A stretch of 64,000 nucleotides of DNA from Streptomyces sp. 2131.1 (GTDB lineage: Bacteria; Actinomycetota; Actinomycetes; Streptomycetales; Streptomycetaceae): contig NZ_FNSY01000001.1 of assembly GCF_900105515.1 (NCBI RefSeq), positions 2,232,001-2,296,000 on the forward strand, in the 5' to 3' direction. A model generated the notes under the pieces. The model did no database searches and had not been told where the DNA came from. It saw nothing but the letters and a program-made list of their open reading frames with translations. Shown here piece after piece: positions 51,859 through 60,817 of this stretch (its first letter is position 1; every line of letters starts with the position of its first letter). A program made the translations under genes and the position numbers.

Positions 51859-54270
51859 GTGACCATCGCGCCAGCCGATCCGGCCTCAGCGCCGAACACG
51901 GCCGAGTCCGAAGCCACCGGACCCGCGAGCGACGGACCCGGCACCGCACTGCTGCGGACCCTGACCGACCTCACCGCCGACCTGCCCGACACCGACCCGG
52001 GGCGCGTCGCCGCCGCCGCCCTGCGCGGCCGCAACGCCCGGTCGGACGAGGCGGAGCTGCGCTCGCTGGCCACCGAGGCCGCCGCGGGCCTCATCTCCGA
52101 GGACCCCGCGTACTCCCGGCTCGCCGCCCGCCTGCTCACCCGGACCATCGCGGACGAGGCCGCCGGCCAGGGCGCCACCTCGTTCTCCGCGTCCGTCGCC
52201 GCGGGCCACCGCGAGGGCCTGATCGCGGACCGCACCGCCGCGTTCGTGACGCTGCACGCGGCCGCCCTGAACGCGCTGGTGGAACGGTCCCTCGCGGACG
52301 GCGCCGACGACCGCTTCGGCTACTTCGGGCTGCGCACCCTGCACAGCCGCTACCTGCTGCGCCACCCGATCACCCGCCAGGTCGTCGAGACCCCCCAGCA
52401 CTTCATGCTCCGGGTCGCCGCCGGGCTCGCCGAGGACGACTCCCAGCGGGCCCTGGACGAGGTCGCCGCGCTGTACGGGCTGATGAGCCGGCTGGACTAC
52501 CTGCCGTCCTCGCCGACGCTCTTCAACTCCGGCACCCGCCACCCGCAGATGTCCTCCTGCTACCTGCTGGACTCGCCGCTGGACGAGCTGGACTCGATCT
52601 ACGACCGCTACCACCAGGTGGCGCGCCTGTCGAAGCACGCGGGCGGCATCGGCCTCTCGTACTCCCGCATCCGCGCCCGGGGTTCGCTGATCCGCGGCAC
52701 CAACGGGCACTCCAACGGCATCGTGCCGTTCCTGAAGACGCTGGACGCCTCCGTCGCCGCCGTGAACCAGGGCGGCCGGCGCAAGGGCGCCGCCGCCGTC
52801 TACCTGGAGACCTGGCACGCGGACATCGAGGAGTTCCTGGAGCTCCGCGACAACACGGGCGAGGACCAGCGGCGCACGCACAACCTGAACCTGGCGCACT
52901 GGATCCCGGACGAGTTCATGCGCCGGGTCGACGCGGACTCCGACTGGTCGCTGTTCTCCCCGGCCGACGTACCCGAGCTGACCGACCTGTGGGGCGACGC
53001 GTTCGACGCCGCGTACCGGGCGGCCGAGGCGAAGGGCCTGGCCCGCAAGACCATGCCGGCCCGCGAGCTGTACGGCCGGATGATGCGCACCCTCGCGCAG
53101 ACCGGCCAGGGCTGGATGACGTTCAAGGACGCCTCCAACCGCACCGCGAACCAGACCGCCGAGCCGGGCAGGGTCGTGCACTCCTCGAACCTGTGCACGG
53201 AGATCCTGGAGGTCACCGACGACGGCGAGACGGCCGTCTGCAACCTCGGCTCGGTCAACCTCGGGGCGTTCGTCGAGGGCGGCTCGATCGACTGGGAGCG
53301 GCTGGACGCCACCGTCCGCACCGCGGTGACCTTCCTCGACCGGGTCGTCGACATCAACTTCTACCCGACCGAGCAGGCCGGCCGGTCCAACGCCCGCTGG
53401 CGGCCGGTGGGTCTGGGCGCCATGGGCCTCCAGGACGTGTTCTTCCAGCTGCGGCTGCCCTTCGACTCCCCCGAGGCCCGCGCGCTCTCCACGAAGATCG
53501 CCGAGCGCATCATGCTGGCCGCGTACGAGGCCTCCTGCGACCTGGCCGGGCGGTCCGGCCCGCTGCCCGCCTGGTCCGAGACCCGGGCCGCGCGCGGGGT
53601 GCTGCACCCGGACCACTACGACGCGGAGCTGAACTGGCCGGAGCGCTGGGACGCGCTGCGGGCCAGGATCGCGACGACCGGGATGCGCAACTCGCTGCTC
53701 CTGGCCATCGCCCCGACCGCGACGATCGCCTCGATCGCGGGGGTCTACGAGTGCATCGAGCCCCAGGTCTCCAACCTCTTCAAGCGGGAGACCCTGAGCG
53801 GGGAGTTCCTCCAGGTCAACGGCTATCTGGTGGACGAGCTGAAGCGGCTCGGCGTGTGGGACGCGCGGACGCGTGAGGCGCTGCGCGAGTCGAACGGCTC
53901 GGTGCAGGGATTCGCGTGGATCCCGGCGGACGTGCGGGCGCTGTACCGCACCGCGTGGGAGATCCCGCAGCGCGGCCTGATCGACATGGCGGCGGCCCGT
54001 ACGCCGTTCCTCGACCAGAGCCAGTCGCTGAACCTGTTCCTGGAGACGCCGACCATCGGGAAGCTCTCCTCGATGTACGCGTACGCCTGGAAGCAGGGGC
54101 TGAAGACGACGTACTACCTGCGGTCGCGTCCGGCGACCCGGATCGCCCGTGCCGCGTCCGGGACCGCGTCGGCCGCCGCCCCCATCCCCGTACAGCAGGC
54201 GCAGGCGCCCGACGCGGACGCCATCGCCTGCTCCCTGGAAAACCCCGAGTCCTGCGAGGCCTGCCAGTAA
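51859..54270 (+). CDS. nrdA: Class Ia ribonucleotide reductase, large subunit
   Basis: An 803-residue alpha subunit that reduces ribonucleoside diphosphates. The GTG at 51859 follows GAGGGAGAG and matches the frame of the conserved protein. The first redox cysteine is in HPQMSSCYLLDSPLDELDS, the active-site N444-L-C446-T-E448 carries the thiyl radical cysteine, and AVCNLGSVNLG holds the second redox cysteine. The C-terminal pair is in SCEACQ. The N-terminal 60 residues are Ala/Asp-rich. The upstream B12 riboswitch regulates it; it overlaps nrdB by one base (TAATG). Confidence 0.95.
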   Translation: MTIAPADPASAPNTAESEATGPASDGPGTALLRTLTDLTADLPDTDPGRVAAAALRGRNARSDEAELRSLATEAAAGLISEDPAYSRLAARLLTRTIADEAAGQGATSFSASVAAGHREGLIADRTAAFVTLHAAALNALVERSLADGADDRFGYFGLRTLHSRYLLRHPITRQVVETPQHFMLRVAAGLAEDDSQRALDEVAALYGLMSRLDYLPSSPTLFNSGTRHPQMSSCYLLDSPLDELDSIYDRYHQVARLSKHAGGIGLSYSRIRARGSLIRGTNGHSNGIVPFLKTLDASVAAVNQGGRRKGAAAVYLETWHADIEEFLELRDNTGEDQRRTHNLNLAHWIPDEFMRRVDADSDWSLFSPADVPELTDLWGDAFDAAYRAAEAKGLARKTMPARELYGRMMRTLAQTGQGWMTFKDASNRTANQTAEPGRVVHSSNLCTEILEVTDDGETAVCNLGSVNLGAFVEGGSIDWERLDATVRTAVTFLDRVVDINFYPTEQAGRSNARWRPVGLGAMGLQDVFFQLRLPFDSPEARALSTKIAERIMLAAYEASCDLAGRSGPLPAWSETRAARGVLHPDHYDAELNWPERWDALRARIATTGMRNSLLLAIAPTATIASIAGVYECIEPQVSNLFKRETLSGEFLQVNGYLVDELKRLGVWDARTREALRESNGSVQGFAWIPADVRALYRTAWEIPQRGLIDMAAARTPFLDQSQSLNLFLETPTIGKLSSMYAYAWKQGLKTTYYLRSRPATRIARAASGTASAAAPIPVQQAQAPDADAIACSLENPESCEACQ

Positions 54271-55286
54271 TGACGTCCAACAACGAGAAGAACCTGCTGG
54301 ACCCGGGCTTCGAGCTGACCCTGCGTCCCATGCGCTACCCGGACTTCTACGAGCGCTACCGGGACGCGATCAAGAACACCTGGCACGTCGAGGAGGTGGA
54401 CCTCCACTCCGACGTGGCGGACCTCGCCAGGATGACGCCCGCCGAGCAGCACCTGATCGGACGTCTGGTGGCGTTCTTCGCGACCGGTGACTCGATCGTC
54501 GCCAACAACCTGGTGCTGACGCTGTACAAGCACATCAACTCCCCGGAGGCGCGGCTGTACCTGTCGCGGCAGCTGTTCGAGGAGGCCGTGCACGTCCAGT
54601 TCTATCTGACACTGCTCGACACCTATCTGCCCGACCCGGACGACCGCGCGGCGGCGTTCGCGGCGGTGGAGAACATCCCCTCGATCCGCGAGAAGGCGCA
54701 GTTCTGCTTCCGCTGGATGGACTCGGTGGAGAAGATCGACCGGCTGGAGTCGAAGTCCGACCGCCGCCGCTTCCTGCTGAACCTGATCTGCTTCGCGGCG
54801 TGCATTGAGGGGCTGTTCTTCTACGGCGCCTTCGCGTACGTGTACTGGTTCCGCTCGCGCGGGCTGCTGCACGGCCTCGCCACCGGGACCAACTGGGTCT
54901 TCCGCGACGAGACCATGCACATGAACTTCGCGTTCGAGGTCGTGGACACGGTCCGCAAGGAGGAGCCGGAGCTCTTCGACGACGCCCTCCAGCAGCAGGT
55001 CACCGACATGCTGAAGGAGGCCGTCGAGGCGGAGCTGCAGTTCGGCCGCGACCTGTGCGGCGACGGGCTGCCCGGCATGAACACCGAGTCCATGCGCGAG
55101 TACCTGGAGTGCGTCGCCGACCAGCGGCTCACCCGGCTCGGCTTCCCGGCGGTGTACGGCTCGCAGAACCCGTTCTCGTTCATGGAGCTCCAGGGCGTCC
55201 AGGAGCTCACGAACTTCTTCGAGCGGCGGCCGTCCGCCTACCAGGTGGCCGTCGAGGGTACGGTCGGCTTCGACGACGACTTCTAG
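54270..55286 (+). CDS. nrdB: Class Ia ribonucleotide reductase, small (radical) subunit
   Basis: A 338-residue diiron protein that generates the tyrosyl radical for NrdA. Metal ligands are in RQLFEEAVHVQFYLTLLDTY, AACIEGLFFYGAFAYVYW and FRDETMHMNFAFEVV. The C-terminal tail ends GFDDDF, which binds the large subunit. Its ATG uses the last base of the nrdA stop. Ten bases after its stop lies a MITE-like element. Confidence 0.95.
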   Translation: MTSNNEKNLLDPGFELTLRPMRYPDFYERYRDAIKNTWHVEEVDLHSDVADLARMTPAEQHLIGRLVAFFATGDSIVANNLVLTLYKHINSPEARLYLSRQLFEEAVHVQFYLTLLDTYLPDPDDRAAAFAAVENIPSIREKAQFCFRWMDSVEKIDRLESKSDRRRFLLNLICFAACIEGLFFYGAFAYVYWFRSRGLLHGLATGTNWVFRDETMHMNFAFEVVDTVRKEEPELFDDALQQQVTDMLKEAVEAELQFGRDLCGDGLPGMNTESMREYLECVADQRLTRLGFPAVYGSQNPFSFMELQGVQELTNFFERRPSAYQVAVEGTVGFDDDF

Positions 55287-55295
55287 GCGGAAGGG

Positions 55296-55476
55296 CTAGG
55301 GCGTGTCCGTAAAGTCCCGTCGTACGCCCGAAGGGCGTGGCCCGCGGCGTCTGGTGCGTGCTCTCGGCGTGCCGGCCGCGATCCCTCGTACTGGACGTAC
55401 TTGGGATCTCGGCCGGTGCGGCGAGAGTGGGTGCCAGGCGTCGTGGGCCAGACGGGACTTTGCGGACACGCCCTAG
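55296..55476. mobile_element. 181-base palindromic MITE-like repeat
   Basis: The element starts CTAGGGCGTGTCCGTAAAGT and ends with its complement (one mismatch), giving terminal inverted repeats of about 26 bases and CTAG at both outer edges. The complementarity continues inward imperfectly (GGCGTCTGG/GCCAGGCGTC, CCGGCCG../CGGCCGG) to a centre near TACTGGACGTAC at 55391, so the whole element can fold as one hairpin. It has no gene. It is of the non-autonomous kind moved by a transposase in trans; the same end sequence is familiar from other Streptomyces. Confidence 0.82.
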
Positions 55477-55685
55477 ATCCTCGCCCAGCTCCTGACGTAC
55501 GGACGCCGTGCGGCCCCCACCGGCCGCGCGGCGTTTGCCGTTTGCGGTGGGCGGGTGCTCCGGTCCTGTTCCGCTTCGCGCAGCTCGCGGTCGATGCGGC
55601 GCTCGCGGGCCATGCCGGCCAGCGCGGGCAGCAGGACGAGGGCGAAAAGAGCGGAAATGCCGAGGAAGTTCAGGAATGTGTTCAT
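55473..55685 (-). CDS. Small membrane protein whose stop codon is supplied by the MITE
   Basis: A 70-residue protein: one N-terminal helix (NFLGISALFALVLLPALAGM) followed by a charged, arginine-rich tail (RERRIDRELREAEQDR). The TAG stop at 55473-55475 lies within the CTAG end of the MITE. The natural C-terminus may therefore have been cut or changed by the insertion. It is divergent from the GlxA-type regulator. Function unknown. Confidence 0.7.
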   Translation of the reverse strand: MNTFLNFLGISALFALVLLPALAGMARERRIDRELREAEQDRSTRPPQTANAARPVGAARRPYVRSWARI

Positions 55686-55720
55686 GCCTCTACTGTCCTC
55701 GTTCCGGAGAAGATGCGGCA

Positions 55721-55757
55721 GTGGCAGGACTGTCACACAGCATCGAATTACTGCCAC
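55721..55757. promoter_or_regulatory. Inverted repeat in the promoter of the GlxA-type regulator
   Basis: GTGGCAG (55721-55727) and CTGCCAC (55751-55757) are exact complements 30 bases apart centre to centre (about three helical turns), 10 bases before the regulator ATG. It could be an AraC-type autoregulatory site. Confidence 0.4.
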
Positions 55758-55766
55758 ACTGGTTCC

Positions 55767-56741
55767 ATGCTGAACAATGTCGCCGCCCTGATGCTCGACG
55801 ATGTCCACCCCTTCGAACTCGGCGTGCTCTGCGAGGTGTTCGGCCTCGACCGCAGCGACGAGGGCCTGCCGGTGCACGATTTCGCCGTGGTCTCCGCCGA
55901 GGGGCCCCGGCTGCGGACGCACGCCGGCTTCACCATCAGCACCCCGTACGGCCTGGACCGGCTGGAGGAGGCCGACCTCGTCGCCGTACCGGCCGGCAGC
56001 CGCTTCGGCGAGCGCGAGTTCCCCGAGGAGGTACTGGTCGCCCTGCGCCGGGCCGTGGAGCGGGGGGCCAGGGTGCTCAGCGTCTGCTCGGGGGCGTACC
56101 TGCTCGGCGCGGCCGGGCTGCTGGACGGCCGCCGCTGCACCACGCACTGGCGGCACGCCGACGACCTGGCCCGCCGCTTCCCCGAGGCCGTCGTCGAGCC
56201 GGACGTGCTGTACGTGGAGGACGGGCCGGTCACCACGTCGGCGGGGACGGCGGCGGGGATCGACGCCTGCCTGCACCTGGTCCGCCAGGCGTACGGGCCG
56301 GCCGCCGCCAACACCATCGCCCGCAGGATGGTGGTGCCGCCGCACCGGGACGGCGGGCAGGCGCAGTACATCGAGCGCCCGCTGCCGCGCACCCGCTGCG
56401 ACACGGTCGGGGACACACTGGCCTGGATGGAGCGCCACCTCGACCAGGAGATGACCGTCGAACAGCTCGCCGCCCAGGCGCACATGTCACCACGCACCTT
56501 CGCCCGCCGCTTCCAGCAGGAGACCGGCACCACGCCCTACCGCTGGCTGCTGCGCCAGCGCGTCCTGCTGGCCCAGCACCTGCTGGAGACATCCGACGAA
56601 ACCATCGACGTCATCGCCGACCGGACCGGCTTCGGGAACGCCGCCGCGCTGCGTCACCAGTTCGTAAGGGCGCTGGACACCACGCCGCAGGCGTACCGCC
56701 GCACCTTCCGGGGGCCGTCGGCCGTCGTCGAGGCGGCCTGA
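55767..56741 (+). CDS. GlxA-type regulator (DJ-1/PfpI plus AraC HTH), candidate NrdS
   Basis: A 324-residue protein. Residues 1-175 are the DJ-1/PfpI-like sensor: VAALMLDDVHPFELGVLCEV, LVAVPAGSRFGE, and the elbow SVCSGAYLLGAAGLL with its cysteine. The C-terminal AraC domain (about 215-315) has two helix-turn-helices: MTVEQLAAQAHMSPRTFARR and ETIDVIADRTGFGNAAALRH. In S. coelicolor an AraC-like gene, nrdS, follows nrdAB; this gene holds the equivalent position but is cut off from the operon by the MITE and a reverse-strand gene. Confidence 0.85.
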   Translation: MLNNVAALMLDDVHPFELGVLCEVFGLDRSDEGLPVHDFAVVSAEGPRLRTHAGFTISTPYGLDRLEEADLVAVPAGSRFGEREFPEEVLVALRRAVERGARVLSVCSGAYLLGAAGLLDGRRCTTHWRHADDLARRFPEAVVEPDVLYVEDGPVTTSAGTAAGIDACLHLVRQAYGPAAANTIARRMVVPPHRDGGQAQYIERPLPRTRCDTVGDTLAWMERHLDQEMTVEQLAAQAHMSPRTFARRFQQETGTTPYRWLLRQRVLLAQHLLETSDETIDVIADRTGFGNAAALRHQFVRALDTTPQAYRRTFRGPSAVVEAA

Positions 56742-56830
56742 CACCACGGGGGCTCATCCGATCATTCGTCCAACCGGTCGCGCGGCCTGTCCATGGACCG
56801 GGCCCTCGCACGCGCGTCAGGGTCGATGCC

Positions 56831-58076
56831 ATGGACATGCAGAAGGCAAGACGAAGGACCGTCTGGGCCGTGGTGGCCGCGCTCGCCGCCACCCTGCTGC
56901 CCTGGCAGACCGCCGCGGCCGACGAGGCACCGGCCGCGCCGCCGGAGGTGCTGCCCACCCTGCGCCAGTGGCAGCCGGACAACGGGGAGTTCGTCCTCAG
57001 CGACCGGGCCCGGATCGTGCTGGACGGCGTGCGCGAGCGGCGTACGGCCGACGACGCGGCCCGGTTCGCCGGTGAGCTGGCGGGGAAGGCCCAGGTCTTC
57101 CGGGGCCGGGCCCGCGCCGGGGACATCGTGCTGCGCCAGGACGCCTCGCTGAAGGGCGCGCTCGGGGCGGAGGGCTACCGGCTGGAGGTCGGCGACCGGG
57201 TCACGGTCACCGCGGCCGCCTCGGCGGGCGTGTTCTACGGCTCGCGCACCGTGCTGCAACTGCTCAACGACGACGGGCGGGCCGCGCGCGGCTCGGCGAC
57301 CGACGTGCCCGCGTACCGGGAACGCGGGGTCGGGGTCTGCGCCTGCTACATCAACGTCTCGCTGCCCTGGTTCGAGCGGCTGATGAAGGACATGGCGTCC
57401 CAGAAGCTCAACCAGCTCTGGATCGAGGCGAAGGTCAGGAGCGACACCGACCCGGAGTCGGCGTTCTGGGGGTACTACACCAAGCCGCAGATCCGCTCGC
57501 TCGTCGCGATGGCAGGAAGTACCACATCGACCTGGTGCCGGAGATCAACTCCCCCGGCCACATGGACACCTATCTGGAGAACCACCCCGAACTCCAGCTG
57601 AAGGACAAGGACGGCGTCGCCTCCCCGCCCCGGCTGGACATCTCCCGGCCCGAGGCGCTGACGTACTACACGTCCATGGTCGACGAGGCCCTGAAGGTGT
57701 GGGACACCCGCACCTGGCACATGGGCGCCGACGAGTACATGATCGGCTCCTCCTACCCGGACTACCCGCAGCTCCAGGCGGCGGCGACCGCGAAGTTCGG
57801 CGCGACGGCCACCCCGGACGACCTGTTCGTCGACTTCATCAACCAGGTCAACGCCCATGTGAAGGCCCAGGGCCGCTCGCTGCGGATCTGGAACGACGGG
57901 CTGACGGGCCGCAACCCTGCTCGGCGGACTCGCGCACGCAGCGCTGGCAGCTGGACGCCGGGCACGGGACGGTCGTCCTGCGCAACGCGATCTCGCAACT
58001 GCGGCTGACCGAGCGGTCGTCGGACGGCGCCGCGGTCCAGACGACGGACGGGACGCCGCTGCGGGCCGTGTCGTGA
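56831..58076 (+). pseudogene. Broken GH20 beta-N-acetylhexosaminidase
   Basis: The start is intact: signal peptide TVWAVVAALAATLLPWQTAA, then the GH20b-like domain and the barrel start (RGVGVCACYINVSLPWFERL). At about 57510 one base is missing before KYHIDLVPEINSPGHMDTYL, shifting the frame. The catalytic Asp-Glu pair survives in HMGADEYMIGSSYPDYPQ. A second break at about 57918 joins LTGRNP to an out-of-frame TQRWQLDAGHGTVVL, so the end of the barrel and most of a ricin-like C-terminal domain are gone. It should give no active enzyme unless these are sequencing errors. Confidence 0.82.
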
Positions 58077-58100
58077 GCAGCACCGCGTCGTGGGCACACA

Positions 58101-58133
58101 GTGGGGCCCGCCGGTCGAACCGGCGGGCCCCAC
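58101..58133. terminator. Bidirectional terminator between the GH20 remnant and the peptidase gene
   Basis: GTGGGGCCCGCCGGT and its exact complement form 15-base arms around TCGA... loop bases, just before the end of the convergent peptidase gene. Confidence 0.82.
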
Positions 58134-58141
58134 CTCGTGGG

Positions 58142-58873
58142 TCAGATACCGCAGTTGGGCGCCGACCAGTAGTGGCTGGGGCCCTGGTTCACGTGGACGT
58201 GGTCGTTGTGGTCCGGGTAGCCCGGGCCGAGGATCCCGTTGAACCCGTGGTTGCGGGCCTCCTTGGCGAGGGTGCAGAACGCGATCCCGCCGAGGTCCGC
58301 CGCGTCCCCGTACAGATGGCGGCTGTTGGACGCGCCGCCGACCGCGCTGTTGCAGGACGTCGAGCGGAAACCGCTGTTGATGGTGATCGGCCGGTCACCG
58401 AGCGCGTGGCGCAGGGCCTCCAGCTTCCACATGGTGCTCAGCGCGTTTGCCTTGGCCGTGGCCGCCGGGACCGCGCCGCCGGACCAGGTGCTGTTGCAGC
58501 GGTTCAGCTCGGCGTACGTGAAGTGCGCCGGGGTGCAGTCGTTGTCCTGGAGGGCGTAGATCTTGGCCTGGGTGGCCGGACCCGCGATGCCGTCGGCGGC
58601 CAGGCCGTAGGCCGCCTGGAAGCGCTTGACGGCGGCGGTGGTGGCGGGCCCGTACGAGCCGTCGATGGCGAGGACCGAGTTGTACCCGGGGTATCCGGCG
58701 ACCCGGATCTGGAGCTGGGTGACGTCGTTGCCGGTGGCACCCGGGCTCAGGGTGCGGGTCCAGGTGTAGCAGCCGTCGGCCTGTGCGGTGCCGGCGGTCA
58801 CCACGGCCCCGCCCAGAGCAAAAGCCATGGTCATGACAAGACCGAGCAGGAGTCGTGCGGAACGTCTGATCAC
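58142..58873 (-). CDS. Secreted Zn D-Ala-D-Ala carboxypeptidase-like protein (PG-binding plus M15)
   Basis: A 243-residue secreted protein. The signal peptide ends AGTAQA near residue 32. A peptidoglycan-binding domain follows (VTQLQIRVAGYPGYNSVLAI, TTAAVKRFQAAYGLAADGIA), then a peptidase M15 domain with SGFRSTSCNSAVGG, the zinc motif SRHLYGDAADLGG and the catalytic HNDHVHVNQG. It trims or hydrates cell-wall peptides like the Streptomyces albus G enzyme. It stands alone. Confidence 0.88.
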   Translation of the reverse strand: MIRRSARLLLGLVMTMAFALGGAVVTAGTAQADGCYTWTRTLSPGATGNDVTQLQIRVAGYPGYNSVLAIDGSYGPATTAAVKRFQAAYGLAADGIAGPATQAKIYALQDNDCTPAHFTYAELNRCNSTWSGGAVPAATAKANALSTMWKLEALRHALGDRPITINSGFRSTSCNSAVGGASNSRHLYGDAADLGGIAFCTLAKEARNHGFNGILGPGYPDHNDHVHVNQGPSHYWSAPNCGI

Positions 58874-58978
58874 GGGGGCTCCCTACCGCTGTCGAAGTGG
58901 TGGGCACGAGCCTGTCGGACGAGCAAGGGGCGCGTCAACTACGCGTGTAGAAATGGCAGTTGGATTCCCGGAAAACAA

Positions 58979-59016
58979 GCGCGGACCCGTCCCGGCGTAC
59001 CGGGACGGACCCGCGC
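58979..59016. terminator. Terminator after the peptide deformylase gene
   Basis: Two 17-base complementary arms (GCGCGGACCCGTCCCGG and its complement) around a four-base loop, 20 bases after the end of the deformylase gene on the minus strand. Confidence 0.82.
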
Positions 59017-59035
59017 GACCGCGCGTGGCGCCGGG

Positions 59036-59674
59036 TCAGTCGTTCGGGACGACCTCGTAGCGCGGGGTGTTCTCCGCCATCTGCCGCAGCGCGTCCTTGC
59101 GCTCGCGCTTGGAGAGCCGGTCGATGTACAGGTAGCCGTACAGGTGGTCCGTCTCATGCTGGAGGCAGCGCGCGAAGTAGCCCGTGCCGCGCACCCGCAC
59201 CGGGTTGCCCTTCGCGTCCTGCCCGCGCACCACCGCGTAGTCCGGGCGGGCCAGCTTGGCGTACGCCGTCGGCACGGAGAGGCAGCCCTCACCGGAGTCG
59301 TCCAGGACCCGCGCCTCGGGCGGCAGCTCCTCCAGGACCGGGTTGCAGATGGCGCCCACGTGCCGCACACCGTCGTCGTCCGGGCAGTCGTAGACGAAGA
59401 CCTTGAGGTCCACGCCGATCTGGTTGGCGGCCAGGCCGACGCCCTCCGCCGTCCGCTGGCTCGCGAACATGTCGTCGATCAGCGAGGCCAGCTCGTCGTC
59501 GAACTCCGTGACGTCCTTGCACTCCTTGTGCAGGACCGGGTTGCCGACGACCGTGATCGGGCGGGAGGTGCCGCGCTCACGGTGTGCCGTCTCGCGCGCC
59601 TCACAGTCCTCGGTGTCGATGAGGAAGCCCTCCTCGTCGACGCTGACCTGCTCGTCCGTCTCCTGCTGCGCCAT
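59036..59674 (-). CDS. def: Peptide deformylase
   Basis: A 212-residue metalloenzyme that removes the formyl group from new proteins. All three motifs are present: [10 protein letters not shown] (I), EGCLS (II, metal cysteine) and QHETDHLYG (III, HExxH). The N-terminal 45 residues are an acidic extension rich in Glu/Asp that precedes the conserved [13 protein letters not shown]. This longer N-terminus is typical of the second deformylase of actinobacteria. Confidence 0.93.
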   Translation of the reverse strand: MAQQETDEQVSVDEEGFLIDTEDCEARETAHRERGTSRPITVVGNPVLHKECKDVTEFDDELASLIDDMFASQRTAEGVGLAANQIGVDLKVFVYDCPDDDGVRHVGAICNPVLEELPPEARVLDDSGEGCLSVPTAYAKLARPDYAVVRGQDAKGNPVRVRGTGYFARCLQHETDHLYGYLYIDRLSKRERKDALRQMAENTPRYEVVPND

Positions 59675-59733
59675 GTCCGCCGTACGCCTTCCTCAAAACC
59701 CGAATCGATGCGCGTACAGCCTACGGGCACCGG

Positions 59734-60726
59734 TCAGCAGACTTCTTCGAGATCCCGCCACTCGCGGCTGTCCGGGCTGTCCGCCACCCAGCCGTCCAGC
59801 AGCCCGCGCACCAGGCCGGCCGGTGCCGCGAGGCCGCACTCGCGCTCCGGCACCCACAGCTCACCGGCCGTGCGGTGGCCCAGCGGGCCCGGATGGCCCG
59901 GCTCGCTGTGGTCGTGCGGGTCCAGGTGCTCGCCGTCGCCCTCGTCGCTCTCCATCCGGCTCTCCGAACAGGAGCGGCACAGCAGCCGCACCGACGAGGA
60001 CCAGTCCTCGGCGGCGAACCCGGCGTCGGAGGCCAGCTGCTCCAGCGCGTCCCGGTCCGCCTCGGTGGCCGCCTCCAGGAGGACCACCCAGGTGGGCACG
60101 GGCGACGGGGCCCACAGCTCGATCTCGTCGAACACCGGATAGGACGGGCCCGCCGCGGTGATCCGCTCGCCGTTCGGCACACCGTCGTGCAGCACGACCT
60201 CGCCCCAGCGGCGCCCGGAGGACGGCAGCGGGATCGACAGCACCTCTATCCGGGCCGGGTCCAGCCGGCGGCCCCAGACGACCTCGGCCTCGCCCTCCGG
60301 CGACAGCCGGACCGCCGCGCTGCCCAGCTCCATGCCGACCGGCTCGTTGCCCGCGGCCGGCGTCTGCCGGCCGCCGCCGGGCACCTTCAGCCCGTACGCC
60401 TGCCAGGCACGGCGCGCGAGCGGCCAGTCCTGCAGGGCGGTCGCGGCGATGCCCACGTTCCACCAGTCCGGGGCGCCGGACTCCTTGTCGAGCAGCGCGA
60501 CGGCCCGCAGTCCGGCGGCCCGCGCCTGCTCCCAGTCGTGCCGGAACTTGTGCAGCAGCGCAAGGTTGAACCACGACTCGGAGAGCCAGGGCTCCAGGTC
60601 CGCCGCACGCGTCAGCAGCGCGCCCGCGTCCTCGTACCGGCCGTCGCCGATCAGCGTGAACGCGCGGTCCGTGGCCTGCCGCCAAGAGGCGGACGGCCGA
60701 TGCCGTACCTTCCCGAAGATCCTCAC
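59734..60726 (-). CDS. Tetratricopeptide-repeat protein
   Basis: A 330-residue soluble protein. Residues 15-115 contain three TPR-like helix pairs (ATDRAFTLIGDGRYEDAGAL, WLSESWFNLALLHKFRHDWE, WWNVGIAATALQDWPLARRA). The C-terminal two thirds are beta-rich, with a CRSCSE pair and a His/Asp-rich loop near 265-285 that could bind metal. The protein is conserved in Streptomyces; no enzymatic role is known. It lies 59 bases upstream of def on the same strand and may be co-transcribed. Confidence 0.72.
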   Translation of the reverse strand: MRIFGKVRHRPSASWRQATDRAFTLIGDGRYEDAGALLTRAADLEPWLSESWFNLALLHKFRHDWEQARAAGLRAVALLDKESGAPDWWNVGIAATALQDWPLARRAWQAYGLKVPGGGRQTPAAGNEPVGMELGSAAVRLSPEGEAEVVWGRRLDPARIEVLSIPLPSSGRRWGEVVLHDGVPNGERITAAGPSYPVFDEIELWAPSPVPTWVVLLEAATEADRDALEQLASDAGFAAEDWSSSVRLLCRSCSESRMESDEGDGEHLDPHDHSEPGHPGPLGHRTAGELWVPERECGLAAPAGLVRGLLDGWVADSPDSREWRDLEEVC

Positions 60727-60817
60727 GATTCCCGCCTGTCCCGACTGGACACCCTCGTTCTACCGCTCTCTTCGCATCCAACCATGCCGGGCCGGACGCC
60801 CGCTCATTACCCATCGG

